Position numbers and translations under genes: made by a program. A DNA stretch of 64,000 nucleotides from the NCBI GenBank assembly GCA_904066235.2, contig CAJFCV020000001.1, positions 4,092,001 to 4,156,000 on the forward strand, written 5' to 3'. The DNA comes from Bursaphelenchus xylophilus. Lineage: Eukaryota > Nematoda > Chromadorea > Rhabditida > Aphelenchoididae. Position 1 is the stretch's first letter. Each line of letters opens with the position of its first letter. The notes under the pieces were generated by a model, which worked only from the letters and a program-made list of their open reading frames with translations, was not told the origin of the DNA and searched no databases. Positions 33,316-45,000 of this stretch are shown one piece after another.

Positions 33316-34360
33316 CATGTTTTTCCAATAATTGCCTCGGGGCAGGACAAAAACAAATCAAATTCTTTGAGCGATCAGCCCTTCGAAATGAGGGATTTAT
33401 GACACACAATTACGGGTTTTGATTTTATGAGCCAAAACTCGGCCAGATGTTATGAAAAAAAAGGTCATGGGACTACCGAATATCCGGGTTATCGCCACAA
33501 TTATGTGTTCCTCATGTTTTTTGAGGTCTTTGCAGGGAATTTTGGGCTGAAAAAATTATTTTTGAAGGTAAAATACGGGGGAAAATTTTATTCCAAAAAG
33601 CTTTTTTTTTATTTGAAAATTAATTTTTGAGATTTTTGGACCCAGGAATTGATTTCTTATCACTGAATTACAATTGCTACTGATAAAAAACAAAAAAATT
33701 AAATATTTTTTGATAAAAAGTTACTTTTTTTCACTAAATTTGCAACTTTTTTAACAATAATTTTTTTAAAATACGTTGGCAAATAGCTAGACGATAATTT
33801 TAATTTAATTTTGCAAGCTTTAAAATTATTTTTTTGCTACTCAAAATTGAAAATAAAACAATATTTTTCGCTGAATTTATGCCGTATTTGGCTCATTCTT
33901 TTGTTTCTTTGGCCTCGAAATTTATTAATTTCGGAGCCAGAAAAGGGCAAATTTAATTATTTTCTTGGGAATGGAACGGATTTGAATGATGTTCCAGTTA
34001 GGCACTGCACGCCATTCCTAAGAAAAGAGGGTCATCATTTTGGGTAATAATTGAATTTTTAAAATGCTTGGGTAAAATACGACAAAAAATTGCGTTTCTT
34101 TCAAAAAAAAAACTGAAAATAGTGAAAAAACAGCCCACGTAAAACAAGCTGTCCTTTCCGCCCTGTAACTTTAATTTTGCACGCAGTTTTACAGATGTTT
34201 CTGACGCATAAAATGTTGTCCGTCATGTACAATATAAAGTGCTAAGGGGCCGTTTCCGGCTTCGAATTATCCGTTCAAATGTCTGATAACGGGCTGAACT
34301 TTCTTGTCGAGCCTAAATATGATTTTGTAAACTCGTTTTTTGTCAGTTTTTGGGTAGATC
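33316..34360. other. Intergenic DNA, no gene seen
   Basis: Contains 10-mers near 33570 and 34073. The text around 33890-34010 (CTTTGGCCTCGAAATTTATT to GGAACGGATTTGAATGAT) resembles 22625-22735 (CGAGGCTGAAAAGGACAAAT, ACGGATTTGAAAGATATTC), a diverged dispersed repeat of about 120 bp. No gene is recognised. Confidence 0.45.
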
Positions 34361-34800
34361 TTGCCTTGCAACAGAATGCCAAAAAATTGCGGAGAGGGTG
34401 AACATTCAAAAATCTGTGGTTGTTCTTTATTTTGGCGATAATTGTAAGTCATTTAATGCTGTCTAATAACTTTTCTAGCCATTTTTAGTCATTTCTACAC
34501 CTTGCAACAGAATGCCAAAAATTGCGGGAAAACAAAAATTTAAATTTTTTTGAAAAATATATTACAGAAAAATCAATTACAGCAGTTTTTACGTCTTCAC
34601 AATCTTTCTGCGACATTTTATACGACATTTCTACACCTTGCAACAGAATGCCAAAAATTGCGGGAAAACCAAAATTTAAATGTTTGTGAAAAATATATTA
34701 CAGAAAGATCAATTACAGCAGTTTTTCACATTTTTTCACACTTTTTTCGACGTTTTATACGCCATTTTCACGCCTTGCAACAGAATGCCAAAAAAATAAA
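34361..34800. repeat. Degenerate ~136-bp tandem repeat, 4 units
   Basis: The anchor CCTTGCAACAGAATGCCAAAAA occurs at 34364, 34499, 34635 and 34772, giving periods of 135-137 bp. Units also share AAAATATATTACAGAAA and CAATTACAGCAGTTTTT. The units are diverged, so this is an old array. Confidence 0.75.
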
Positions 34801-36531
34801 AATTCAAAAATCAAGTCCAAATTGTTCGCGGTATTCTTGTGTGTTATCAGACGTGAATGTCAAAAATAGCCAACTTATTTTCCATCCCCTGTTGTGTTAG
34901 TTTTTATAAGCTCTTTGAACTGTCTTTGGCCCCAAAACTTCCGGACTTTTCTTTGTTTTCCGCCCTTTTCTAGTGCAAAAAATTCAAATTACCGTCGGCT
35001 CGAATATAGTACGCAAAAATGGGACCATAAACAATCTTTTGGCAAGGGTTTTAATCACTTCTCTTCTGGGGAAGTACTGTAATTTTTGGGATTTCTTGAT
35101 TTCTTTTTGCTAAAACATTGGCAAAAAGTCGGAGATTTCAGTCGAAATACCCTAAGGGAATCAAAAGACGGGTTATTACACGTAAACTGGGGTAAATTTT
35201 AGATCTTAGTTTTTAATGGCTACTGTATTTTTTAAATTTTCCACGATTTTTGATGCTTTTTTTTGCAAAGAAATGCCTTTTCAGAGTGAAATTGCCTTAG
35301 GGAATAAACAAAAATTATGTGAAACCTAATTATAAAGAAATTATTTACAAGGATTACTGCATTTTTCAACATTTTTTTCAATTTTTTTGCTACAATTTTG
35401 ATTTTTCTTTGAGAGAAAACGCATTTTGAATGTGAAATTGCCTCAGGCAAAATATAAAAATGACCTCAAATTAAACAGCGAAAATTTTGACATTACTCTT
35501 TTGTGATTGAAGTTGGGATTAATTTGTTTTTCGATTACTTTTTTAAAATGCTTTCCCCAAATTTTTGCCAAAAAAATTAATTAAGATTTTTTTACAGAGA
35601 TCAACTTCCCGTATTTTACAATATTTCCTCCAAAATTTTTTATTTCCAATTTTGTTCTCAATTCCCTCACAAAAATTTTGATCTTTCTTGTAGAAGACGC
35701 ATTTTGAAGGTGAAATTGCCTGAGGCAAAAAATAAAATATATGTCAAATTCAACAACAAAAAATTTGACATTACTTTTTTGGCATTTTTACAGAGTTTAC
35801 TGTATTTTTCGACCTCTTTTTTTTAGTGTTTTCTCAAAATTTTTGTCAAAAATGCACATATTCTCAGATGCCGTATTTTACAATTCCCCCAAACTTTTTG
35901 ACTTTGAACTTTGTTCTCAAAAGTTTGTCATAAATTGCAGAAAAAAATTAATTTCTTTTGAGATTTTTGTTATTGTCCAAACCTGTGTCACGCAACTTCC
36001 TGTTGACGGGCAGATTTGTAGTTAATTTGTCAAATCATCCCCTCTCCTACGCAATGTTATGAATGGGAGGGAAATGGGGATTGGGTCCGCGCTTTTTTGG
36101 GATCTCCTTTTATGCTTCTTGGAGGCCAAATGTTGACGATTTATTTTTGGACCGCGTTGTAAAGCACTTTACTGCACGTGTTTCGTAGAGTAATTGGGAG
36201 AGTTGTAACTTCGTAGAGACGGAAATTTGAAATTTTGAAGATTATTGAGGTTGATTTGATGGTATTTTAGGGTAAAATACGGTACCTAAAATACGATCAA
36301 AGTACATACGATTTTTATTTGAAAAATTTAATATATTAGGCAGTTAACGAAAGTAAAATACGCGTAAAATTGGTTCTATTATACATAGTATATAATAACA
36401 ATTCTTTTACTCGTGTTTTCCTGAATTTAAACTGGTAAAATACGTTCTGCCAACTCGCTGATATTACAACGTAAAAACCACTCAAGCAATAGACCTTTAA
36501 ATACCAACCAAAGAATATATAGTCCTGAGTA
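34801..36531. repeat. Diffuse repeat region with GAAATTGCCTNAGGCA units
   Basis: Anchors of the type CATTTTGAATGTGAAATTGCC followed by TNAGG lie near 35285, 35440 and 35718, spaced about 140 bp or twice that. This suggests continuation of an old satellite-like array. GTAAAATACG or its complement is frequent (35606, 35872, 36272, 36354, 36436). No gene is recognised. Confidence 0.5.
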
Positions 36532-36679
36532 TTGCATTCAGAAAGGTCATACAGTTATAAAATTGTATGCTTTTAAAAGATAACGAGTTTCAAGCGATTA
36601 CTATAAGTGGAATACGCCCCCAATAGGGTTTGTTTCAAGTACAAACCAAAAATATTAGTCTCAAAAAAGAGTTGAGCCT

Positions 36680-36751
36680 TGCCCAAGACAGGAATCGAAC
36701 CTGTGTCGCCACGGCCACAACGTGGAGTACTAACCACTATACTACTTGGGC
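36680..36751 (-). tRNA. tRNA-His (GTG)
   Basis: Same 72-nt sequence as the other intact copies. A T6 run follows on the transcribed strand. It lies in the left arm of the inverted-repeat element. Confidence 0.95.
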
Positions 36752-36913
36752 CGGTTGCTCGGTTTCTTCGCTTTGATGACTACTCAGCTACTCTTTGAGT
36801 AAGGAACACCTCAGAAAGTTAATCGTAAGATTATTGCGAGAAATTAATGAGGTATTCGTATTCAAAGAGAAGAGTAGTTGAATAGTCATCAACGTGAAGA
36901 AATAAAGTCATCG

Positions 36914-36985
36914 GCCCAAGTAGTATAGTGGTTAGTACTCCACGTTGTGGCCGTGGCGACACAGGTTCGATTCCTGTCTTGGGCA
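36914..36985 (+). tRNA. tRNA-His (GTG)
   Basis: Intact 72-nt gene in the right arm, with a T5 terminator about 12 bases downstream. The upstream block GTGAAGAAATAAAGTCATC is the shared 5' flank. Confidence 0.95.
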
Positions 36986-37233
36986 AGGCTCAACTCCTTT
37001 TTGAAATTTTTATTTTTGCTTTGTACTTGACACAAACCCTCCATTTTGGGTGTATTCTACACATTGTAATCGTTTGAAACTCGTTATTTTTAAAAGTATA
37101 CATTTTTATAACTGTGTGACCTTTCTGAATGCAAAACTATTTTTTTTTTGTACTTCAAACTCCTATAGATTTCGTATTTGCGAATTTTGTAATCTCTAAA
37201 AACCCAGAGGTCTACGACACCGTATTTTACCAT

Positions 37234-37257
37234 CAGGTTCGATTCCTGTCTTGGGCA
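37234..37257 (+). pseudogene. tRNA-His 3' fragment
   Basis: Only the T arm and 3' acceptor strand of tRNA-His remain (CAGGTTCGATTCCTGTCTTG and onward), placed four bases after a CGTATTTTAC 10-mer. Too short to be functional; it marks a break or recombination point. Confidence 0.8.
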
Positions 37258-37930
37258 AGCAGATCTTTTTTTTTGAAAATCATGTCCGACATTTTTATAT
37301 GAAATTTTCTACAGTGATCTCTGAACATATTTTTGGGGCGTTTGGCCCAGATTAGACATGGCTCTCTAAGCTGGCGGAACTATCTCTGGATCTGATGACG
37401 CGTATTTTAACCTGGAGTTCAACAATATTTAGACTTGATTTTTTAATCCTAAATTTGAGTTACAGTTCGGGGAACTAACCCCGAAATTTTCGTATTTTAC
37501 CATTTTATTTTGATATATTTTTGAAAAATGAATCGTAATACAAAGATTATCCCGTGCTTTATTTTTATGTGTGTTGTATAGCTATCGTATTTGCTTGGCC
37601 TGTTCTATTCCCAAGGTCAGCAAAATTTATATTATTATTTTTACCAATTTCAACGGGGAACTAACCCCGTCTTTGACGTATTTTACCATCATTCAATCCT
37701 TTTGATTTTTCGAAAAAAGTTAAAATTTTTAATTTTCAAAGAAAAATCTTTTTACGTGCATTTGACATATCCGTGAGAAGAATTAAAAATCCCGGAAACG
37801 CGGTATTATTGTAAATAGAGCCTGGCCCAAAAACAATCTTTTTTAACTCCGTTTTTTAAGTTGTTTTTTCGCCATGTAAAAACAAAAGTGTAGAATTTGA
37901 ACCGTGCAGGTGACGTGGTAGTAATTGCGG
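37258..37930. other. Intergenic DNA with two hairpin-plus-10-mer modules
   Basis: Two almost identical modules: CGGGGAACTAACCCCG followed by CGTATTTTACCAT at about 37470-37503 and 37650-37689. The 37300-37420 stretch (TTTGGGGCGTTTGGCCCAGATTAGAC) resembles 17905-17945, so it belongs to a dispersed repeat that lies next to tRNA-His elements at both places. Confidence 0.55.
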
Positions 37931-38783
37931 AGCTCTTTTTCTTACATGACGTAGGGAATTTGGCGGAAATTTGAATAAAATTAGGGGAAATTGTGATTGC
38001 ACTGTGCAAAATAATTTTTTGAGGGTTGTGCACTGTGCAGTCCAAAAATTTCTTTGTTTGCACTGTGCAATCGTTTTTGGAAACAAAATTTTTGGTGCAC
38101 TGTGCGAACTCTGAAGATTTAAGCTTTCTGCACAGTGCAAGCGGCAATAAGAATTTTTGGCACAGTGCAAAAAACACGTTTATGATTTCGCACAGTGCAG
38201 TGGAATTTTTGGTTTTTTCGGGTTGCACGGTGCGAAGACGAAAAATGTTCACACAGAAGGTGGTGCACAGTGCGATAGGAAGTTCTTTGCACCATGCGGA
38301 ACAGTTTTTGACCTCGCCGCACTGTGCAGGAAAAGTAAAATCTTTGGGACAGTGCAACAAGTTTTTCTTTGATTCCAAAAACGGTTGCACGGTGCAATCA
38401 AAAAATTATTTTTCTGCACAGTGCAAGCGGCGACAAAAAGTCTTCCGAACAGTGCAAAAAATTTTTTTTTATTATTTCGCACAGTGCAGCGAAATCTTGG
38501 GTAATTGCACGGTGCAAAGAAGAAAAATTTTCGCGCAGAAATTGTTGCACAGTGCGATAAAAAGCAATTTTTTCTCTGTTTGCAAAATTTATCATCGCTG
38601 ACTGACCGCACAGTGCAGGAAAAATAAATTTTGGAGGTCGCACAGTGCAGCGAAGAAGTTTCGTTTCCAAAAAAACTGCACGGTGCAAGAAAATCATTCT
38701 TTTTCTGCACAGTGCAATCGCAATTTTCCCGTCATTTTATTCAAATTTCCTTCAAATTCAATTACGTCATGTAACAAAGAGCT
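37931..38783. repeat. GCACNGTGC motif array 7, bounded by inverted repeats
   Basis: About twenty motif sites lie between inverted flanks of about 65 bp: AGCTCTTTTTCTTACATGAC on the left and its counterpart TCATGTAACAAAGAGCT on the right, followed inward by TTTGAATAAAAT and its complement. Inside, a unit of about 285 bp is duplicated (GCACAGTGCAAGCGGC at about 38131 and 38416). The array therefore looks like the inside of a foldback unit. Confidence 0.8.
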
Positions 38784-39416
38784 TCAAAGAAGGTTTTTTT
38801 GTATTTTTTCCGTGAAATTTTCCAATTTCCCCGGAGGGGATTGCAATTTGATTAGGGTGTTCCACAAATTGAAACCTTTCATTTTCCGGTTTCCTTTTTG
38901 TCATATATTGGGAACATGAGGAAGTCGGGTAGTTTCTTCCCTGTGGCTGTATTTTATTCTGCAATTGGGATACTGTAGAAAGTTTTGAACTAATTTTTGA
39001 AATTTCGATTTTTTTTTGAATATTAAAATTTTTAACTTCAGAGCCTTGTTAAATCGCCATGTCGTATTTTACTAAAATTTTACTACTTTTTCTTGGTGTT
39101 TTCAAAAAATGTTTTTCAAAAATTGTCTCCCAAATGTCAAATTTTATTACTTTTATCCAATTTGAGCGAATAATCCGAAACTAAGTCCCGTTACTGCCTG
39201 AAAATCCCACGCTTGTATTACAGAGTTTTCAGGAAATGACATGGGCCAATTTCAAGCCAAATACCACAATCTTTTTACATCGGAATCCTCCTTTATTGGG
39301 TTACTTAGAGGGCCAAAAAAGTAGCGTAAATTTTTGAGGGGGAAAAGAATGTTGCGGGCTTTATAGCAAGTCCCTTTTTTGTCTTTGATGATGAAAAAAA
39401 TTTTAGTTTTGAATGT
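38784..39416. other. Intergenic DNA, no gene seen
   Basis: Contains CGTATTTTAC near 39062. No coding exon or element end is recognised. Confidence 0.45.
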
Positions 39417-40020
39417 CCCGCCAAAAAATTATTTTCTTGGCATTGTGTTTTAGTGATGTTGGACTACTCTGAAAACAACCTGACTGGTTACTCGGCCGTA
39501 TTTTAAATATTTCTTTGTTACTTTTATTCCCAAATTAATTCAAACTTTTGAATTTCCCGCCAAAAATTATTTTCTTGGCATTGTGTTTTAGTGATGTTGC
39601 AGTACTCCAACAAAAATATAGAGGGTTGTTCTTGCGTATTTTTAATATTTTTTTCTATTTTTACCGTCCTAAAATAAATTAAACTTTAATTTCCCGCCAA
39701 AAATTATTTTCTTGGCTTTCTGTTTTAGTGATGTTACAGTACTCTAAAAACAACTTTGACGGTTGATTCTCGTATTTTTACTACCTTTTGCTACTTTTAA
39801 GGCTAAAAAATATATTAACTTTTGAATTTCCCGCCAAAAATTATTTTCTTGGCATTGTGTTTTCGTCCTCTTACAGTAATCAAAATTGCCGTTCTTTGAC
39901 CCTAGCACATTTGACCTTTGTCTATACCGCGGTTCAGACCCTTGTTTGACTTTTATTTTTCGAATTTTGCGCCAAATTAAATTTTTTTGGCATTGTGTTG
40001 AATTAATATTACAGTAAGAT
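39417..40020. repeat. Degenerate ~137-bp tandem repeat, 5 units
   Basis: The anchor CCCGCCAAAAATTATTTTCT followed by TGGCATTGTGTT recurs at about 39417, 39556, 39692, 39830 and 39968. Periods are 136-139 bp. The complement of the array at 34361-34800 reads CCCGCAATTTTTGGCATTCTG, so both arrays appear to be one family in opposite orientation. Confidence 0.75.
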
Positions 40021-42008
40021 TTTTCTGTTATCCGCAGATAGAGGAAGTAATCCATTTCGTTTCAAATCTAATTTTAAACTGAATAAAGTAAATTTGACTA
40101 CGTTTGGACGCTCTTTTCACATGATTTTTGGTTCAGACGACAAATATTAGGTCAAGTCTGAAGCAATTGTATCTTCTGACCTGAAGCCGGAATTAACGCA
40201 TACACTTGGCTGAAAATAGAAAATTCTTGCGATGTCTTAATTTTGAAGGGCTGTCAGCCTTTTCCTTATAAGTATATATGCATGAAACATTTGGTCTTTA
40301 ATCTTTCATTTTTCAAAAATTTTGACTATATTTGTAAGTCTTATGGTGTAAATGGATAGAAAATTGCTTGATGGTGAACCTGGCTCGCTCTGAAATTTTA
40401 CGTCACACTCCAGGCCACCCATTTTGCCATTGTATTCGCATTTTTCTTTGAAGTTTGGAGAGATTCCGATGGTTTTTTTGCAAATGCCCTAAGGCAAGTA
40501 ATCGGAATTTCTGGGAAAATCTTGTTGACCTATCCTAGAGCAGACGCCTCTCTCTCTAAAATTCGGCTGGAACCCCATGATTATCATTAAAAGTAGGAGA
40601 GTTATAGCCAAAACAAGTTAACCATCTCCTTGCTCCACGGAATTGTAGGGACCCTTCAAAACCTTCAATATCTTGAACCCACTCAACTTTTGGCATGCAT
40701 ATAGAATGTAGGTATGCTGTCAGAAAACCACAGTTTTTATGATTATAGTCCAAACAGTTTGATAGTATGACTATCTGCCATTTTGGCGGTTTTGAGTAGG
40801 AATTGGTCGTAAGATGTCTTGTAAACGAAATTATTAGAACTACTGGGTGAGAATAGGCAGTTGGGAGGGAAAGAGAGTCTGTTTACATTGACCTGGCGTT
40901 TATTATGATCCGCGCGACAACAAGATTGGGATTGTATTATTGTAGATGACGTCATTTTGCTAAATATAACTGGAAAGTTTTACTGGAACGGGGATTTTTA
41001 GACGGTGTAAACTACAATGCATTTCTTTTAAAATTTGTTGTTAGAAATTTTATTTTGTTATTTTACGAATTTAATCGGATTTTTTTTATTACAGTAACAT
41101 AATTTTTTTCAATTTTTTTTGAATTTTTTTTTTGGGAAAGGTTTATTGAGTGAAACAAAAAAACATTATGCCTATCTTCTCGTATTTTACATATTTTATT
41201 ATTTCTCAAAAATAAAAAAAAAACAAAAAAATTTATCGCTCAAAATACGTCACAAACTACTTTACTCATCAAAAACAGTTATCAACACCTCCAATTCCCT
41301 CTCATTTTACCTCTAAATCGCCTCAGGGCATTTATTTTTATCTGATTGATGTCATTTCCAAAAACAAAAATTGCCTGAGGGTGTGCTAAACCTTATACAA
41401 ATACTCGATGAGTTGTAACTCAAGACAATTTGAGCTAGACCCACACATTTGTTCGATAAAACAGAGGGTTTTAGCTGTTTGAACAGGGTCATGACCCAAA
41501 AAATATTTTTTGGCCTAATTTTTTGGACAAATATTTTGCAACGTTCATTTGCGCAGGGCTATTTTCGACGACATGGTGTGGGATTTTGTGGTAATTTTAA
41601 TTTTAAAAGAGCTTAAAAGGGTTCTTTCGGGATTTTTAGAGGTTTTGGGGCCAAAATTTAGGGATTTTGGGGGAAATTTTTGATTTTTATCATTATTCGC
41701 ATTTTGTTTTTTACTTTTTATTAAATTTATCACTTTTTGAAACAGAATAATCTCTGTGACGTATTTTAAATCAAAGAAATTTATATATTTTTCGATTATT
41801 TTCATTATTTTCGCGATTTTCCCACCAAAATCACCGTTTTTTGCCTAAAACAATATAAAAATTGATATTTCAGATCATTTTACCTCCGGCAATTTCCTCA
41901 AAATTATTTCTACAGTATTCTCAGTTCTTCAACTTTCCTTATTCCTCTTCAATTCAACCCTATATTCAAAATTCGGCGGCCAAAAATCGGCCCGAAACAG
42001 GCTGAGCG
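40021..42008. other. Intergenic DNA upstream of the GPCR gene
   Basis: Contains palindromic GCCTNAGG-type motifs near 40486, 41330 and 41372 and the 10-mer near 41181. No gene is recognised. The last 150 bases are pyrimidine-rich and end in an acceptor-like GAAACAG seven bases before the GPCR ATG. Confidence 0.5.
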
Positions 42009-45000
42009 ATGGCCGGCTGCACCGAGCTCTTCCACAGCGCCTGGGACATGAGTAGTTTGACTCGACTGCTTCGCCGACCCGAATGCCAACAACTGGCGGC
42101 GGTTTTGTTGGCTCACGCGGGACCCACGGCCACTCCGACTCCAGGGTATTTCGTGGAGAATCGGCTGGGGTTCGGGGGATTTAACCAGGAATTCAACGGG
42201 ATCCGGGGAAAGTAAGACGATTTTTAGCGGATTTTTGAAGGCCTAAAGGCTTGAAATTTAGGGTAAAATACGAGAAATTGAAATGATTTTTTTTTATTTT
42301 TTCAAAATTTTAAATTTTAAATTTCCCGCCAAAAAATAAAATCAAAATTTCTTCAATTTTTCAGAGAAAAAAAAATGATTTTTTGAGTTTCTCAATGTTT
42401 GTCATACCTATTTCCAACGTATTTTACATTTTTTAAAACAGGATTTTACATAATTTTAATACTTTTTTTGTAAAATACGACTAAAAAACGGATAAAAAAC
42501 TCTTTGTGATGACTGAAAAAGTTTCATCATAATCGTGAATATTCATAAATTAAAAGTTAAAAATCCCAGTGACATCTGAAAACACAAGCTATAATGTTGC
42601 GTATTTTCTACGATATTTGAAATTATGCGTATTATAAATGTTCAAAAATTTGTTTTTCCCGAGAGACAGCTTGAAATTTTTGTAAAATACGATCTTCCAT
42701 ACGTTTGTATTTTCTCACAAGAAGCCTGACGTTCTGATTAATCACCCATTTTATCCGAGATTTTCAATTTTTTACAAGATTACTTTTGTCTTTTATTATG
42801 AAAAGGGGCATCTGGTCCGTTTCCAGTTTAGTCATCAAACTTTATTACGCGAATTCGCACGTTTCAAATGGGGGTTTTACGTCTGGAAAATAAAAAAATA
42901 CTGTTTAGTCTACGAGTTTTCTGGTCGACGATGCCTTGGGTCGCTTTGATTTGTAGTTGTATGTATCTGGGAGGCTAGAGGAAGGCTTAGATAAATAATA
43001 AAAATAATAAGATTAATAATCTCATAGAATAGTTTATCACCTGTTTTAAGGCATTTTTGCATATATTAGACCAATAATATCTAGATAAAACTTACAGAAC
43101 TTATCTTACAATAGCTATAGGTCAAAAAAATGGAGTTATGTTAGCAATAGCTAAAGTTATAAAAAGTTGTTGTAAGAAAAATGCAAGTAAGTCTTCGTCA
43201 AGTCTCCGCCGAGCTAGATCTTGGTTTTTGGAGCAAGTTTTGGACTTTTCTACGTTGAAATAGCTCAAAAAACTGAGGTTTATAGTAGCTAAAATTAGAT
43301 CAAGTCGTCGTATTGGAAGTCTTGGCCAAGTCTCCGCCAAGCTTTCGTCGGGTGTCATTTTTATCCAAAAACTTTTTCAAGCCTCGTAGACACCTCCTAC
43401 AACCTTTTCTTGGGCCCCTACCTGCTCTACGCCTCGCAGCGACCAATTTTTTGTCGACCCGAAAAGTGCGGATCCCTTTAATTTTATATAAATTTAGATT
43501 AGTAGCCTGATTTCAAATGAACCTTGTTCCTTTATCTTATCGAAAATCTTTCCCAAAAAGCAGTTTGAAAAATCCCCTGAGGGCAATTTAACACTGTGTG
43601 TTTTCTTTCGCGAACATTTAGTGGAGGGGCTTTTTAAAATACGATTTCTTTAAGGAACGCAGAATATTTTTTGAAGAGGATTTGATTTAAAATTCTGTTT
43701 AACCCTTTTTATAATTTTTTGAGAAATTTAGAATGGGCTCTTAAACAGTAGTCAAAATATATTTTTGAATTAACGGCTGTCATTTCGGATTTTTGAGCCC
43801 GATTTTTGTGGAAGATACGACGCACGGCAACCCAGGGAGTCTCCCGCCTCGTTTCGGCGCTTCGCCCACCTAGTATCGGTTGAATTCAAACGAAATGTCA
43901 AAAATGAATTTTTCGTGTGGTTTTCCGACCGAAAAATATTTTTCGCGGAATTATTTTATTTCTTTTGTGAATTTTGACACTTCGTTTGGACGAAATTCAA
44001 AAGTGGACGGGAGACATTTTTGTTCTATTTTGGGTTGCCGTGCGACGTACAGGGGAAGTACCCCCACTGCGACCCTCAGATTTTGATGAGACTTGGCACA
44101 AATTTAGAATATTTTCTTCTTATTTCGAGAATCCTAACTTGGGCTTTGCAGCTACAACTGAGATAGATTGAAAGTCGGCGAAGATTTGACAATTTTTGCC
44201 GAACTTCGGCATGAAAAGTTTCATACCTATTTCTACCATAAAGCGTAATGTTTCCACAAAAAATTAATTTTTTTTTCCGCGCGAAACAAGCAAACTTATG
44301 GCCAAAAATCGTTGAATATCTCGGCGGCGCCTGCAAAGCGCGAGTTAAAACTTTCAGGAATTGATGCTTAGTTCATGGCCTACGTGCGTGCAAAATTCAA
44401 AGAAAATCTGAACATCGCTCTTGGGGTACTTCCCTTGTTAATTTTATATAAAAAATGGCGATTTTTTTATGTACTAGAATTTACAAAATCTCCGATTTAT
44501 CCTCAAAATGTTGAGAGCAAATGAGTATATTTGCTTTTTCAATTTCCTATTTCTCGTCTGCATGTTGACAATAGAAGTGATTGGTGGTTTTTGAAATGAC
44601 GTCTTTTGGTGGGAGACAATTCTGCAGGGTGATTTTTTAAGTGTAAATCTATACTTGGTTCTGATTTTTGATCGCTTACTTTACTGTTTTCTTTACAGTA
44701 AATGGTAATACATAAAAATGGCGAAACATATCCACACGTATTTTAAAATTTCTTGATTTTTATTTTTCTAGCAAAAATTTTCAATATAAAAAAATTTACT
44801 ATGCAAAACTGCACTCCCAAAAAAATAAAAAAAAATTTAATTTTTGAAATAAAAAAATCTACAAAACTATCTAATCCCCAGCCCTTTCAGCGGCCGAATC
44901 TCGGCCTTCAACGGGAACGCGGGGTATGCGAATCGACGGGTGGACATCATGAGCAACGCCGCCGACCCCACCATGCACACCTGGGCCGACGAGAACTTCA

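Larger units (their letters stand above)
36532..37134. mobile_element. tRNA-His inverted-repeat element 3 (full length)
   Basis: A 603-bp palindromic unit. Outer ends are TTGCATTCAGAAAGGTCA and TGACCTTTCTGAATGCAA. Each arm continues through AAAAGATAACGAGTTTCAA-type sequence into a tRNA-His gene, and the tRNA 5' ends face a central spacer of 162 bp. This is the most complete copy of the family. No protein is encoded. Confidence 0.85.

Noticed and set aside
4108..38783. CRISPR-like reading of the regularly spaced GCACNGTGC motifs
   Set aside because: The repeats are 9-base palindromes with irregular spacing and spacers that are themselves duplicated, in a eukaryotic genome.
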